30,232 bases of DNA from JABEVB01 sp049965775 (GTDB taxonomy: Bacteria > Planctomycetota > Phycisphaerae > WQYP01): positions 1 through 30,232 of the forward strand of contig JBMFVX010000023.1 of the NCBI GenBank assembly GCA_049965775.1. Reading direction: 5' to 3'. Under the pieces are notes generated by a model. That model saw nothing but the letters and a program-made list of their open reading frames with translations, had not been told where the DNA came from and made no database searches. The position numbers were made by a program, and so were the translations under genes. How positions within the stretch are numbered: the stretch's first letter is position 1; each line of letters begins with the position of its first letter. Below are positions 7,234-14,998 of the stretch, piece after piece.

Positions 7234-7887
7234 ATGAATAATTCGCCCCAGCCACTTGTTGCTGCGACCACCGCCCTCACCTGTGGTTTGGTACTTGCAG
7301 TTTATTGGGGCGCTGTGCTGGTTAAGGGCATTAAGCTTTCACGCAAAATTGGCAAGGACCCCAATTTTGTGCCACGCGAACGTACCGGCCAGTGGATGCG
7401 CCTTGTTTGGGCGCCCACCGTACTGGCTTGGTGTGCCCAACCGTGGGTCGCCGGGCTTATACCCGCCACCAGCCACCACTGGCTCTTGGCGCGGCTGCTT
7501 AACATCCGCTCGTTGCCGGTGCAAATTCTGGCTGTTGTCGGCGCATTGGCGGCCATCGCCGCGCTGTGGGCTACGTTCATCTGCTGGCATCGTATGGGCC
7601 GTTCGTGGCGCATCGGCATTGACCCCGGCGAAACACTGGAACTGGTTGTTCGAGGCCCCTACCAGTATGTCCGGCACCCCATTTATGCCCTTTCGATAGC
7701 CCTGATGCTGGCGGTGTTTGCGGTTGTTCCTACGCCACTGATGCTTATAACCGCAGCGGTACACATCACCATGCTGCAGGTTGAAGCACGACGCGAAGAG
7801 CAATATCTCATTTCAACCCATGGGCAAAAGTATCAAGACTATCGGCATGCCGTGGGTCGCTTTTTCCCAAAGTTCCGGGCATCGTAA
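7234..7887 (+). CDS. Isoprenylcysteine carboxyl methyltransferase-like membrane protein
   Basis: 217-residue multi-pass membrane protein of the ICMT/phospholipid methyltransferase (PEMT-like) superfamily. Hydrophobic segments are visible at about 8-28, 50-70, 85-110 and 145-175. The hallmark C-terminal SAM-binding signature is present as VRGPYQYVRHPIYALSIAL (about 140-158), followed by 'EEQYLISTHGQKYQDYRHAVGRFFPKF', typical of the family ('E...L...G..Y..Y...V.R..P'). Bacterial members methylate small lipids or carboxyl groups rather than prenylated proteins, and many are uncharacterised. It starts 4 bp after the hydrolase. Two lipid-type enzymes side by side suggest a shared lipid substrate, which is inference only. 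Family assignment is strong and substrate unknown. Confidence 0.9.
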   Translation: MNNSPQPLVAATTALTCGLVLAVYWGAVLVKGIKLSRKIGKDPNFVPRERTGQWMRLVWAPTVLAWCAQPWVAGLIPATSHHWLLARLLNIRSLPVQILAVVGALAAIAALWATFICWHRMGRSWRIGIDPGETLELVVRGPYQYVRHPIYALSIALMLAVFAVVPTPLMLITAAVHITMLQVEARREEQYLISTHGQKYQDYRHAVGRFFPKFRAS

Positions 7888-7990
7888 AATACACCTGCAT
7901 GGGACGCCGGTGCTCCCGCAACCTTAATGGGGCCTGACAACTTTGCAAAAACATTTGAGCACACCACCAACTTCCACAGGCCGGCCAGCC

Positions 7991-9289
7991 ATGGCGCTAA
8001 ACCCATTTCAGCAACTCATGCGAGACTGGGGCCGACTGAAAGCATACAACGCCGGCCAGATGATGACGCTTGCCGGCACACCTGATCTAAACCGCTGGAA
8101 CCAGGCCGCCAAACGCGTGCTTCAGGCAATCGGCATTGGCCGACCGATTTTTTCCGGGGATGCCGTATCGTTCGAACCGGCCGAAGCATGCGTGCAAAAC
8201 TCCTCTGTTGATTTTGGCACGCTGGCGGCAACGCAATTGGCCATGCCCTTTGCCGCCGATCAGATTCCCATCCGCTTTTTCCTGCTGGCCGAGGCTCCTG
8301 ATCGCTACAGCCTAATGGCTATCTATGACCATTGGCTGGCTGACAGCCACAGCATCCGTAACATCATGTGTCTGCTGCGCCAAGCCTACGGCCAACCTGA
8401 TACCCCCCTGACAAACGTACCGACCATGACTGCCTGCAACCATCGGCACTACTTCGGCAGGCGCCTTGCTCCGGCGATTACCCTGCGCGATTGGCTGTTT
8501 TCAGCACGCGACTACTGGCGACATCGCAGCGCCTATCGCATGGATATATCCGATCCAACCGACTTCACCTGCGGGTTTGATTTTCACCGTCTTCCCACCG
8601 GGTTGATCAACGCCCTGCGCCAGAACGGCAAGCGCCAATCCGCAACCGTACACGATCTATTTTTGGCCGCCTTGGCCATCGCCATGGGGGAGTTTACAGC
8701 TCAACACCGAGCAAAACCGCGCAGCCGCCGCCTGCATCCCCCCCGCCGCGCCATTGCCCTGGGCACCATTGTGGATATACGTAATCAGGCCAACCCGCCC
8801 CTCGATAACGTCTTTGGCATGTATCTGAGTTGTTACGCCACGGTGCTCCGGGCACCCGAAACGTGCAATGCGCTAGCCCTGGTCCAACAAATTGCAACAC
8901 GATCGCGAAAGGTAAAACAATCGGCGGAGGCTGTTCGCGCCTTCGATTCGTTTGCGGTAGCGCAATTCTGGTGGCAGCGCTACCGCCACGCGCGCCATCA
9001 TGCGGATTTTTTTGCCAAAAATCTCCCGACGGTTGCGGGTATTTCAAACGTCAACCTGACCGGCTCCTGGTGTAATCCACCGGTTCCAGATGCGGACGAT
9101 CTCCCGGCAGTTCTGGATTATGTCCGCATCTCTCCTACGGGGCCGCTCTCCCCGCTGGTGCTTACACTCACCACCATCGGCCCGCAACTTACGCTGGCCG
9201 CCACTTGGCGAACCATGGCGTTTAATACGCAACAGGCGGCACAAATCATTGAACGGTTTAAGTCAGTGCTTGTGGAGTTTGCCTCATGA
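7991..9289 (+). CDS. Condensation/WS-DGAT-fold acyltransferase-like protein
   Basis: 432 residues from the ATG at 7991. A TTG at 7943 would add 16 residues, and neither start has a strong ribosome site. The protein resembles CoA-dependent acyltransferase-fold enzymes (NRPS condensation domains, wax-ester synthase/DGAT). 'LMAIYDHWLADSHSI' (about 108-122) occupies the HHxxxDG position: the second, catalytic His (H114) and Asp (D118) are kept, while the first His is Asp and the Gly is Ser. Further cues are 'TIVDIRNQANPPLDNVFGMYLS', like the 'R......N..G' segment, and 'GISNVNLTG', like the 'SNVPGP' motif of WS/DGAT. No carrier-protein or adenylation domain is attached. A standalone acyltransferase for a lipid, polyketide or alcohol acceptor is the most likely role. 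Its stop overlaps comF as ATGA. Confidence 0.68.
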   Translation: MALNPFQQLMRDWGRLKAYNAGQMMTLAGTPDLNRWNQAAKRVLQAIGIGRPIFSGDAVSFEPAEACVQNSSVDFGTLAATQLAMPFAADQIPIRFFLLAEAPDRYSLMAIYDHWLADSHSIRNIMCLLRQAYGQPDTPLTNVPTMTACNHRHYFGRRLAPAITLRDWLFSARDYWRHRSAYRMDISDPTDFTCGFDFHRLPTGLINALRQNGKRQSATVHDLFLAALAIAMGEFTAQHRAKPRSRRLHPPRRAIALGTIVDIRNQANPPLDNVFGMYLSCYATVLRAPETCNALALVQQIATRSRKVKQSAEAVRAFDSFAVAQFWWQRYRHARHHADFFAKNLPTVAGISNVNLTGSWCNPPVPDADDLPAVLDYVRISPTGPLSPLVLTLTTIGPQLTLAATWRTMAFNTQQAAQIIERFKSVLVEFAS

Positions 9290-10137
9290 GCGATTCCCAA
9301 CGGGCGGCCGCCAACAATCGCTTTGCCCCGGCCCGTAAACTAGCCCGTCTCATCGGTTCGCTAGCATCGCCCGTTGCCCCGCAAACCTGCTGGATCACCG
9401 GAGCGCCGCTCCAAGCCCATGAGCATGGCCTCACCGATGCCGTACGTAAAAAAATGGCGCAGCTCGTACTCGAACCATACTGCCCCAGGTGCGGATCTTC
9501 TGCCAGCCAATGGGCGTCGCCCGGCAAGCCAGCCTCCTGCCTGCGATGTCCTACGCGGCGACTTGGCCTCGATGTTATCGTGCGGGCCGGCGCTCTGGCC
9601 CCACCTCTCAACGGCCTGATTGCTCAAATAAAATTTCACCGGCGGTGGGAACTTACCCACCTTTTGGCCCCGCTACTGGCGCAAGCTATACAGCAGGCCC
9701 TTTTGCGCCAGCCCACAATGGCTGTGCCCCCCGGCGTTCCACCGCGCAACATTCTCGTGCCGCTGCCGCTGCATTGGCGCAGGCGATTCTGGAGGGGCTT
9801 TAACCAAGCTGAAGAAATTGCCGCTCAAACCGGCAATATCCTTAACTGGCCCGTATTCGACTGCCTGCGAAGGGTACGTTACACGTCGCCCCAAGCCACC
9901 GCTGATTCCGCCACGGCTCGCGCTGATAATATGCGCGGTGCGTTTGCCGCCGCGAACGACCCCAGGCTGCACTCCAGAATGGCCGGCCAAATCGTCTGGC
10001 TTGTAGACGACATCTGTACCACCGGCGCCACTCTGCAGGCTGCTGCGGCGGCACTTCGAGCACTGCCTAAAAATGCCCGGCCAGTGTGCATTAACGCGGC
10101 GGTGGTTGCAGTAACCAGCCTGCACCCAGCCGCCTGA
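9286..10137 (+). CDS. comF: ComF-family phosphoribosyltransferase-like protein
   Basis: 283-residue ComF family protein. Two Cys pairs form the N-terminal zinc-ribbon: CPRC (C66, C69) and CLRC (C85, C88). The type I PRTase domain follows, with 'NILVPLPLHWRRRFWRGFNQ' (family: 'VPVPL...R...RGFNQ'), then 'ATADSATARADNMRGAF' (family: 'Q..L....R..N..GAF') and the PRPP-binding loop IVWLVDDICTTGATL (about 236-250). ComF is required for DNA uptake during natural transformation in several bacteria and is widely conserved, but its catalytic activity is not settled. The gene begins with ATG overlapping the previous stop (9286-9289), so it is translationally coupled to the acyltransferase-like gene. It carries an N-terminal extension of about 30 residues before the zinc region. 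Confidence 0.93.
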   Translation: MSDSQRAAANNRFAPARKLARLIGSLASPVAPQTCWITGAPLQAHEHGLTDAVRKKMAQLVLEPYCPRCGSSASQWASPGKPASCLRCPTRRLGLDVIVRAGALAPPLNGLIAQIKFHRRWELTHLLAPLLAQAIQQALLRQPTMAVPPGVPPRNILVPLPLHWRRRFWRGFNQAEEIAAQTGNILNWPVFDCLRRVRYTSPQATADSATARADNMRGAFAAANDPRLHSRMAGQIVWLVDDICTTGATLQAAAAALRALPKNARPVCINAAVVAVTSLHPAA

Positions 10138-10168
10138 ACCTAAAAAGCGACGGCTTGTGGCGTGCCCG

Positions 10169-10370
10169 CCGGCAAAGCGGGTGCGGCCATATTTTTTGGC
10201 AAAGGCCCGGCAACCGCCAATAGTGCGGATTTTCCGCGTGCCCCCCTGGGAGCGCGGGCGTCCCCGCCCGCACGGATCGCCAGCAGGCTCTCCGCATTGT
10301 GCTTCGTTTGGATATTGCGAATAAGAGCCCCTGCCGGAGTGCCAAAAAATATGGCCACACCCGGCAAAGC
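10169..10370. mobile_element. MITE-like element with terminal inverted repeats and flanking direct repeats
   Basis: In the gene-free gap after comF, GTGCGGCC... (10181-10201) is repeated in inverted orientation at 10340-10360, 20 of 21 bases matching; the core GGCCATATTTTTTGGCA is perfect. The ends enclose about 180 bp with no coding capacity. The 10-mer CCGGCAAAGC flanks them as a direct repeat at 10169-10178 and 10361-10370, abutting the right end and 2 bases from the left, as a target-site duplication would. Inside are two small hairpins, GCGGA-TTT-TCCGC (10225-10237) and the GC-rich one listed next. This architecture fits a miniature inverted-repeat element mobilised in trans, or an RNA-forming repeat. 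The rest of the gap (10138-10168, 10371-10468) shows a possible comF-end hairpin (CCCGC/GCGGG, 10165-10181) and TATACT at 10403-10408 as a candidate -10 for the next gene. Confidence 0.6.
10254..10271. repeat. GC-rich perfect hairpin inside the MITE-like element
   Basis: GCGGGCG-TCCC-CGCCCGC is a perfect 7-bp stem with a 4-base loop. No T-tract follows, so it is not a standard intrinsic terminator, although it could slow transcription leaving comF. Similar 'GCGGGCG...CGCCCGC' intergenic hairpins are, from memory, frequent in planctomycete and verrucomicrobial genomes. Confidence 0.5.
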
Positions 10371-10468
10371 CGCCGTCATGCAACAAAACAACCATCTTGG
10401 CGTATACTTCTTAACGCCGCCGGCACAACAACCGGGAGAATACATGCCGCGGCGTATGCGTGTGGAGT

Positions 10469-11221
10469 ATGCAGGTGACTGAAAACGTGGTGGAACTTTC
10501 TATCATAGCGCCAGCCTTTAACGAGGTGGAAAATGTCACACCTCTGGTTGAGCGCGTTCGTGATGTATTTGTTCCCCTGGGCATTGTTTTTGAATGTATC
10601 ATTGTGGATGACGCCAGCACCGACGGCACCCGCGAAAAACTTCTCGAACTAGCCCGTCAATACCGCTGGCTGCGTGTCATATCGCTTAAAACAAACAGCG
10701 GTCAAACCGCCGCCATGGACGCAGGCTTTCGCCATGCACGAGGCCGCGTCTGGGGCACGGTGGATGCCGACATGCAAAACGACCCCGGCGAAATACCACG
10801 GCTCATGGCCATGATTTCACCTGATATTGACATGGTTAACGGCTGGAGACAAAAGCGCAGCGATAATATGCTGCGGCTCATTCAAACCAAAATCGCCAAT
10901 GGCATTCGCAACTGGCTCAGCGGCGAAGACATTAAAGACTCTGCCTGCTCTCTTAAGGTCTACAAGCGCGAATGCCTCGAGGGCCTTACGCTCTACAAGG
11001 GCATGCACAGGTTCTTCCCGACGCTGGTAAAAATGCGGGGTTTTAAGGTTATTGAGGTACCGGTGAGCCACCATCCACGCGCGCACGGCGTAACAAAATA
11101 TAAATTCGGCAGCCGCGTTATTCGCGCTTTTGTAGACCTTCTGGCCGTCCGCTGGATGAAAAAGCGACGCCTTACCTACGTCGCCGCTGACCTTACAGAT
11201 GCATCCGCGGGGCATGGATGA
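10469..11221 (+). CDS. Family 2 glycosyltransferase (dolichol-phosphate mannosyltransferase-like)
   Basis: 250-residue GT-A fold glycosyltransferase from the ATG at 10469; a GTG at 10460 would add three residues. It transfers a sugar from a nucleotide donor, probably to a polyprenyl phosphate. Visible elements are 'LSIIAPAFNEVENVTPLVER' (about 8-27), 'CIIVDDASTDGT' (nucleotide-binding Asp pair), 'VWGTVDADMQNDPGEI' (DXD-like region), 'MVNGWRQKRSDN' and 'DSACSLKVYKREC', all in the order seen in DPM1/GtrB/ArnC-type enzymes. No C-terminal TM pair is present, so it is the soluble or peripheral DPM1-like form. It is separated by 83 bp from lpxA. A role in supplying lipid-linked sugar for envelope glycans, perhaps to the GT39-type enzyme at 24144, is plausible but unproven. 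Confidence 0.9.
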   Translation: MQVTENVVELSIIAPAFNEVENVTPLVERVRDVFVPLGIVFECIIVDDASTDGTREKLLELARQYRWLRVISLKTNSGQTAAMDAGFRHARGRVWGTVDADMQNDPGEIPRLMAMISPDIDMVNGWRQKRSDNMLRLIQTKIANGIRNWLSGEDIKDSACSLKVYKRECLEGLTLYKGMHRFFPTLVKMRGFKVIEVPVSHHPRAHGVTKYKFGSRVIRAFVDLLAVRWMKKRRLTYVAADLTDASAGHG

Positions 11222-11284
11222 TAAACTTCATGGCTTATGAAACATTGTGAATTTAGCATGTGAAATTTGCGGTCAAAACCTTTA

Positions 11285-11290
11285 TATGAT
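11285..11290 (+). promoter_or_regulatory. Candidate -10 box before lpxA
   Basis: TATGAT (five of six consensus bases) ends 13 bases before the lpxA ATG at 11304, placing transcription start near 11297 with a leader of only about 7 nt and no room for a ribosome site. No matching -35 box is seen at 16-18 bp spacing. Confidence 0.35.
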
Positions 11291-11303
11291 CTGAGCAACC
11301 CAT

Positions 11304-12128
11304 ATGATTCATCCAACGGCCATCGTAGATTCCCAAGCCCGTATTGACGCTTCAACGCATATCGGCCCTTACGCCGTTATTGAAGGCGCTGTAACCGTCG
11401 GACCTGACTGCGTCATCAGCAGCCACGCCAAGCTCATCGGACCGCTGGTGATGGGGCGTAATAATAAAATCCACAGCTTTGCTTCGCTCGGCGACGCCCC
11501 GCAGGACCTGAAACATAAAGGTCAGCCCAGCGATCTGCACATTGGCGACGACAACGTTTTTCGTGAATCGGTTACGGTGCATCGGGGCACCAATGGCCGC
11601 ACGGTTATCGGTTCCAAAAACTTTCTTATGGTAGCAAGCCATGTGGGCCACAACTGCATCCTTGGCGATAACATTACCCTCGTCAATAATGCCACGCTCG
11701 GCGGGCACGTGGTTGTGCAAGATAGAGCCATCATTGGCGCGCACTGCGCCATTCATCAATTTTGCCGCGTAGGCAAGCTCGCGATGGCTTCTAACGCATC
11801 ATCTCATAATGTAGATATCCCGCCATTCGTGATCGCAATGCTGATTAACTGCGTGACGCAGCTTAATGCCGTAGGGTTGCGGCGGTCGGGAATGCCACGG
11901 TCAAGCATCAATGCCGTGCGACGAATGTTTCAAATTATTTACCGCGATGGCGGGCGCTTACCGCTGGGACAGGCCATCAAGACGCTGCCGGCGGACATCG
12001 CCGGCGACCCGGAAGTGGCGGCATTTGTACAGTTTGTCGGCGAGTCTAAACGTGGCGTGGCACGCTACCACCCGTGGTCGCGGCGCCACGCCACACGTGT
12101 AGCCGAAGATGAAGTTGCCCCTGAGTAG
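11304..12128 (+). CDS. lpxA: UDP-N-acetylglucosamine acyltransferase LpxA
   Basis: 274-residue cytoplasmic acyltransferase catalysing the first step of lipid A synthesis: transfer of a 3-hydroxyacyl chain from ACP to the 3-OH of UDP-GlcNAc. The left-handed beta-helix begins at 'MIHPTAIVDSQARIDASTHI' with hexapeptide repeats through about residue 190. Specific landmarks match E. coli LpxA: 'DAPQDLKHKGQPSDLHIGD', 'FRESVTVHRGT', the catalytic-His segment 'MVASHVGHNC' (H116 aligns with E. coli H125), 'NNATLGGHVVVQDRAIIGA', 'IHQFCRVG' and the substrate segment 'LNAVGLRRSGM'. The C-terminal helical part is present, with a short basic tail. No lpxB, lpxD or fabZ lies beside it, so the pathway genes are dispersed. 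No Shine-Dalgarno sequence precedes the ATG. Confidence 0.96.
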   Translation: MIHPTAIVDSQARIDASTHIGPYAVIEGAVTVGPDCVISSHAKLIGPLVMGRNNKIHSFASLGDAPQDLKHKGQPSDLHIGDDNVFRESVTVHRGTNGRTVIGSKNFLMVASHVGHNCILGDNITLVNNATLGGHVVVQDRAIIGAHCAIHQFCRVGKLAMASNASSHNVDIPPFVIAMLINCVTQLNAVGLRRSGMPRSSINAVRRMFQIIYRDGGRLPLGQAIKTLPADIAGDPEVAAFVQFVGESKRGVARYHPWSRRHATRVAEDEVAPE

Positions 12129-12182
12129 CCATAAGCTGACAGGCCCGTAAGCCCGATGCTCCCCGCATGCCGATTGTCCGGC

Positions 12183-12188
12183 TATAAT
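12183..12188 (+). promoter_or_regulatory. Consensus -10 box implying a leaderless thiE transcript
   Basis: A perfect TATAAT ends six bases before the ATG at 12195. Transcription normally begins about seven bases after the -10 box, which would be at or next to the A of that ATG. No Shine-Dalgarno sequence and no TPP riboswitch fit in between. A clear -35 box is absent. Confidence 0.5.
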
Positions 12189-12194
12189 GCCGCC

Positions 12195-13253
12195 ATGTTG
12201 CCAGCTACCGCCAGAATACTCGACGCCAATTTCAACCGCGCACGCGAAGCGCTCCGCGTGCTGGAAGACTATGCCCGCTTTCAATTTGATCACGCCGCAG
12301 CTAGCAGCGCCATCAAACAATTACGCCACGAATTGGCGGTCATTTATCAATCGCTTGATGCGGCCTTGCTAATCGCCAACCGTAATACCCCCGCCGATGT
12401 AGGCACAACCATCAAGGCCTCCGATGAGTTTACCCGCACCAGCTCCGCCGCGATCATCAGCGCCAACGCCAAGCGCCTTACCGAGTCGCTGCGAGTTCTC
12501 GAAGAAACGACCAAACTCGATTCCCCCGCGCTCGCCCGGCAACTCGAAACCCTGCGCTACCGCGCTTATACCATTGAAAAATCCCTGCAAACCATGAGCC
12601 ACAAAGCCACACGCCTCGCCGAGGCACAACTTTATGTTTTACTGACTGAATCGCTCTGTCGGCAACCCTGGTTGCAGGTGCTTAAATCAATTCTCGCCGC
12701 CGGCACGGATGTCGTTCAACTCCGCGAAAAGCATTTGCCCGACGCCGAACTGCTCAATCGCGCCCGCCAGGCTTGCGACCTGTGCCGTCAAGCCGGGGCC
12801 ATTTTTATTCTCAACGACCGCCCCGACATTGCCTTGCTCGCTGGAGCCGATGGCGTGCATGTCGGCCAGAGCGATCTACCCCCAGGCGAGCTGCGGCGTG
12901 TACTTGGCGGCGATATGCTCATCGGCGTTTCCACCAGTCGCCTTTCCGAGGCACAACAGGCCATTGAGCAGGGAGCCTCGTACATTGCCGCAGGCCCCAT
13001 GTTTCCAACCAGCACCAAGGCCAAAGACTTCATAGCCGGCCCGCGCTACGCTGCGGAAGTCTCCCACTGGGCCGCCGAACGCAACATTCACTGCGTTGCC
13101 ATTGGCGGAATCAAACCGGAGAATATAGGCGAGCTAAAGGCCGCCGGCATCGGTACCGTGGCCGTCTGCTCGGCCGTCATTGCGGCAGACGACCCTGCAG
13201 CACAGTGTCAACGCATAAAGGCGTGCCTGGCGGCAGCTGCGGCAACCGCCTGA
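12195..13253 (+). CDS. thiE: ThiD2-ThiE fusion: HMP-phosphate kinase-type domain plus thiamine-phosphate synthase
   Basis: 352 residues. ThiE joins HMP-pyrophosphate and thiazole phosphate to give thiamine phosphate. The C-terminal half (about 145-345) is a complete ThiE barrel: 'DVVQLREKHLPD', 'FILNDRPDIALLAGADGVHV', 'GQSDLPPGELRR', 'IGVSTSRLSEAQQAI', 'YIAAGPMFPTSTKA' and 'VAIGGIKPENIGEL'. The N-terminal part (about 1-135: 'RILDANFNRAREALRVLEDY', 'SLRVLEETTKL') matches the all-helical ThiD2-type domain, described as a monofunctional HMP-phosphate kinase and often fused to ThiE. One polypeptide may thus do two consecutive steps. The start at 12195 is preferred over an in-frame ATG at 12156 because the homology starts there and TATAAT lies directly upstream. 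It is followed by murJ after 39 bp. Confidence 0.95.
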   Translation: MLPATARILDANFNRAREALRVLEDYARFQFDHAAASSAIKQLRHELAVIYQSLDAALLIANRNTPADVGTTIKASDEFTRTSSAAIISANAKRLTESLRVLEETTKLDSPALARQLETLRYRAYTIEKSLQTMSHKATRLAEAQLYVLLTESLCRQPWLQVLKSILAAGTDVVQLREKHLPDAELLNRARQACDLCRQAGAIFILNDRPDIALLAGADGVHVGQSDLPPGELRRVLGGDMLIGVSTSRLSEAQQAIEQGASYIAAGPMFPTSTKAKDFIAGPRYAAEVSHWAAERNIHCVAIGGIKPENIGELKAAGIGTVAVCSAVIAADDPAAQCQRIKACLAAAAATA

Positions 13254-13292
13254 TACCGCCTGCCAAAAGCGAACCTTCTGGAGACGCCACGG

Positions 13293-14996
13293 ATGGCCGA
13301 CACCACGCACAACAGCTCGACAACCCCTGACGGCGCCCCCGCCGCGCCCGGGTTTGTTTCACAGGCCAACCTCATTTCACGCCTTACCCTGGTTTCTCGA
13401 GTGTTTGGGCTGCTCCGCGATAAAGCCTGCAGCTATTTTCTCGGCGTCGGTACGGAATGGTCCGCCTTTTGGATGGGCTTTCAGGTACCCAATCTCTTTC
13501 GCCGAATTTTTGGTGAAGGCGCGCTCACAGCCGTGTTTCTGCCCGTATACCGCGACGTGCAGCAAAAGCACGGCGAGGCCACCGCCGCCAAGCTCGCACA
13601 AGCGGTGCTTACAAGCCTCGTGCTTATTCTTGGATCGCTCATTGCAATAGGCGAACTTTTTTTGGTGCCTGCCGCACTTAACCCGCATGTACTGCCGGCC
13701 AACCGTCTCGCCCTGGTGATGATCGCCGTCATGTTGCCTTATGCGCTATTCGTGTGTGTTGTCGCGGTTGCCGGGGCAATCTGCGCCAACCACCACCGAT
13801 TCGCCGCACAGGCCGCCAGCCCGATCATTCTCAACATTCTTATGTGTTCAGCCGCAGCCGTGCCCGCATGGGTGCTTTCAGCACACGAACCACTGCACCT
13901 TCGACTGTACTGGCTTGCGGGAGCGGTGCTGCTGGCGGGACTGGTGCAAATGACCGCCATGATGCCCAGCATGATTGCCAGCGGCATACGCCCGCGATGG
14001 GTATTGACTACCGCCATTCCCGGCTTCGGAGCCATTTTGCGCAACATGCTGCCCATGATTGCGGGCATGTCGGTCGTGCAACTCAATACCTTTATGGACT
14101 CGCAAATCGCCTGGTGGCTCTCACCTGACGGACATGGCGGCCACACCACTTTCAGTTTTCTACACTGGACGGTGCATGTGCCCATGCTTGCCGGTGCGCT
14201 CGGAAAGCTGTCGGTCGCGCAGCGCATTTACCTGCTGCCTGTGGGTGTTTTCGGCGTAGCCACCGCCACAGCCATTTTTCCACGGCTTGCAGCGGCCGCC
14301 GCCCAGCGCGATCAGGCCGCCATGAAGCAACTCTTACAGACCGCCATGCGCAAAAGCCTCTTCTTAAGCGTGCCCACCACCGCAGGCATGCTGCTTATTG
14401 CCCCGCTTTTAATTACCGGCATTTATTTTGGCGGACGCGTATCAGCCGCCGACATCGAACGCGCCGTCTGGGCCACCCGCTGGTTTTGCATGGGAATATG
14501 GGCTTTTGAACTGCAGATGATTCTTCTTCGAGCTTTTTACGCCATGCAGGATGCCCGCACCCCTCTTAAAATCGCCGTCAGCATGGTCGCACTGAACTTT
14601 TCGCTCAACCTCACGCTGGTGTGGTTTATGCAGGAGGGCGGTCTGGCCGCGAGCACCTCCATTTGCGCTATCGTACAATGCTTGCTGCTGCTGCTTATTT
14701 TGCGCCGCCGCATCGGCAGATTGGGCCTTTCCTCAATGGTCACTTTAATCGCCCGCTGCGTCGCGGCAACCGCTGTTATGATCTTCATTGCCGGTTCGCT
14801 TGATTATGGTCTGGCGACCATGGCATGGTTTGGACCGCAGCATCGCCCCCTGGGCGCGATTGTAAGGCTGCCCGTTGTTCTGGCCGTAGCGGCCGGAGTG
14901 TACGGTATGATGGCTCGATGGCTTAACATCGCTGAATTGCGCACCGCTCCCGTGCTACGCAGATTTGCGAAGCGGGCACCCCACACCGGCGCATAG
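13293..14996 (+). CDS. murJ: Lipid II flippase MurJ
   Basis: 567-residue polytopic membrane protein of the MOP (MATE-like) exporter superfamily that flips lipid II across the cytoplasmic membrane for peptidoglycan synthesis. The N-terminal signature is clear: 'LTLVSRVFGLLRDKACSYFL', then 'FQVPNLFRRIFGEGALTAVF', containing the conserved Arg residues of TM1/TM2 (SRxxGLxRD and NLxRRxFxEG). About 13-14 hydrophobic helices follow, including 'AQRIYLLPVGVFGVATATAI' and 'FYAMQDARTPLKIAV', also family hallmarks. An N-terminal tail of about 30 residues is rich in Thr/Ala/Pro. ATG at 13293 with GGAG at 13280-13283. Its presence indicates a peptidoglycan wall. The stop is only 2 bp from the convergent frr stop. 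Confidence 0.96.
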   Translation: MADTTHNSSTTPDGAPAAPGFVSQANLISRLTLVSRVFGLLRDKACSYFLGVGTEWSAFWMGFQVPNLFRRIFGEGALTAVFLPVYRDVQQKHGEATAAKLAQAVLTSLVLILGSLIAIGELFLVPAALNPHVLPANRLALVMIAVMLPYALFVCVVAVAGAICANHHRFAAQAASPIILNILMCSAAAVPAWVLSAHEPLHLRLYWLAGAVLLAGLVQMTAMMPSMIASGIRPRWVLTTAIPGFGAILRNMLPMIAGMSVVQLNTFMDSQIAWWLSPDGHGGHTTFSFLHWTVHVPMLAGALGKLSVAQRIYLLPVGVFGVATATAIFPRLAAAAAQRDQAAMKQLLQTAMRKSLFLSVPTTAGMLLIAPLLITGIYFGGRVSAADIERAVWATRWFCMGIWAFELQMILLRAFYAMQDARTPLKIAVSMVALNFSLNLTLVWFMQEGGLAASTSICAIVQCLLLLLILRRRIGRLGLSSMVTLIARCVAATAVMIFIAGSLDYGLATMAWFGPQHRPLGAIVRLPVVLAVAAGVYGMMARWLNIAELRTAPVLRRFAKRAPHTGA

Positions 14997-14998
14997 CA

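Noticed and set aside
10254..10271. Intrinsic terminator of comF
   Set aside because: The hairpin is strong but has no T-tract after it and lies over 110 bases beyond the stop inside the repeat element.
10140..10445. 101-codon minus-strand open frame in the gap after comF
   Set aside because: It translates the inverted-repeat element and GC-rich hairpin and has no family resemblance.
12129..12194. TPP riboswitch before thiE
   Set aside because: Only 66 bases separate lpxA from thiE, and no THI-box-like conserved segments (CTGAGA, ACCTGA) are present.
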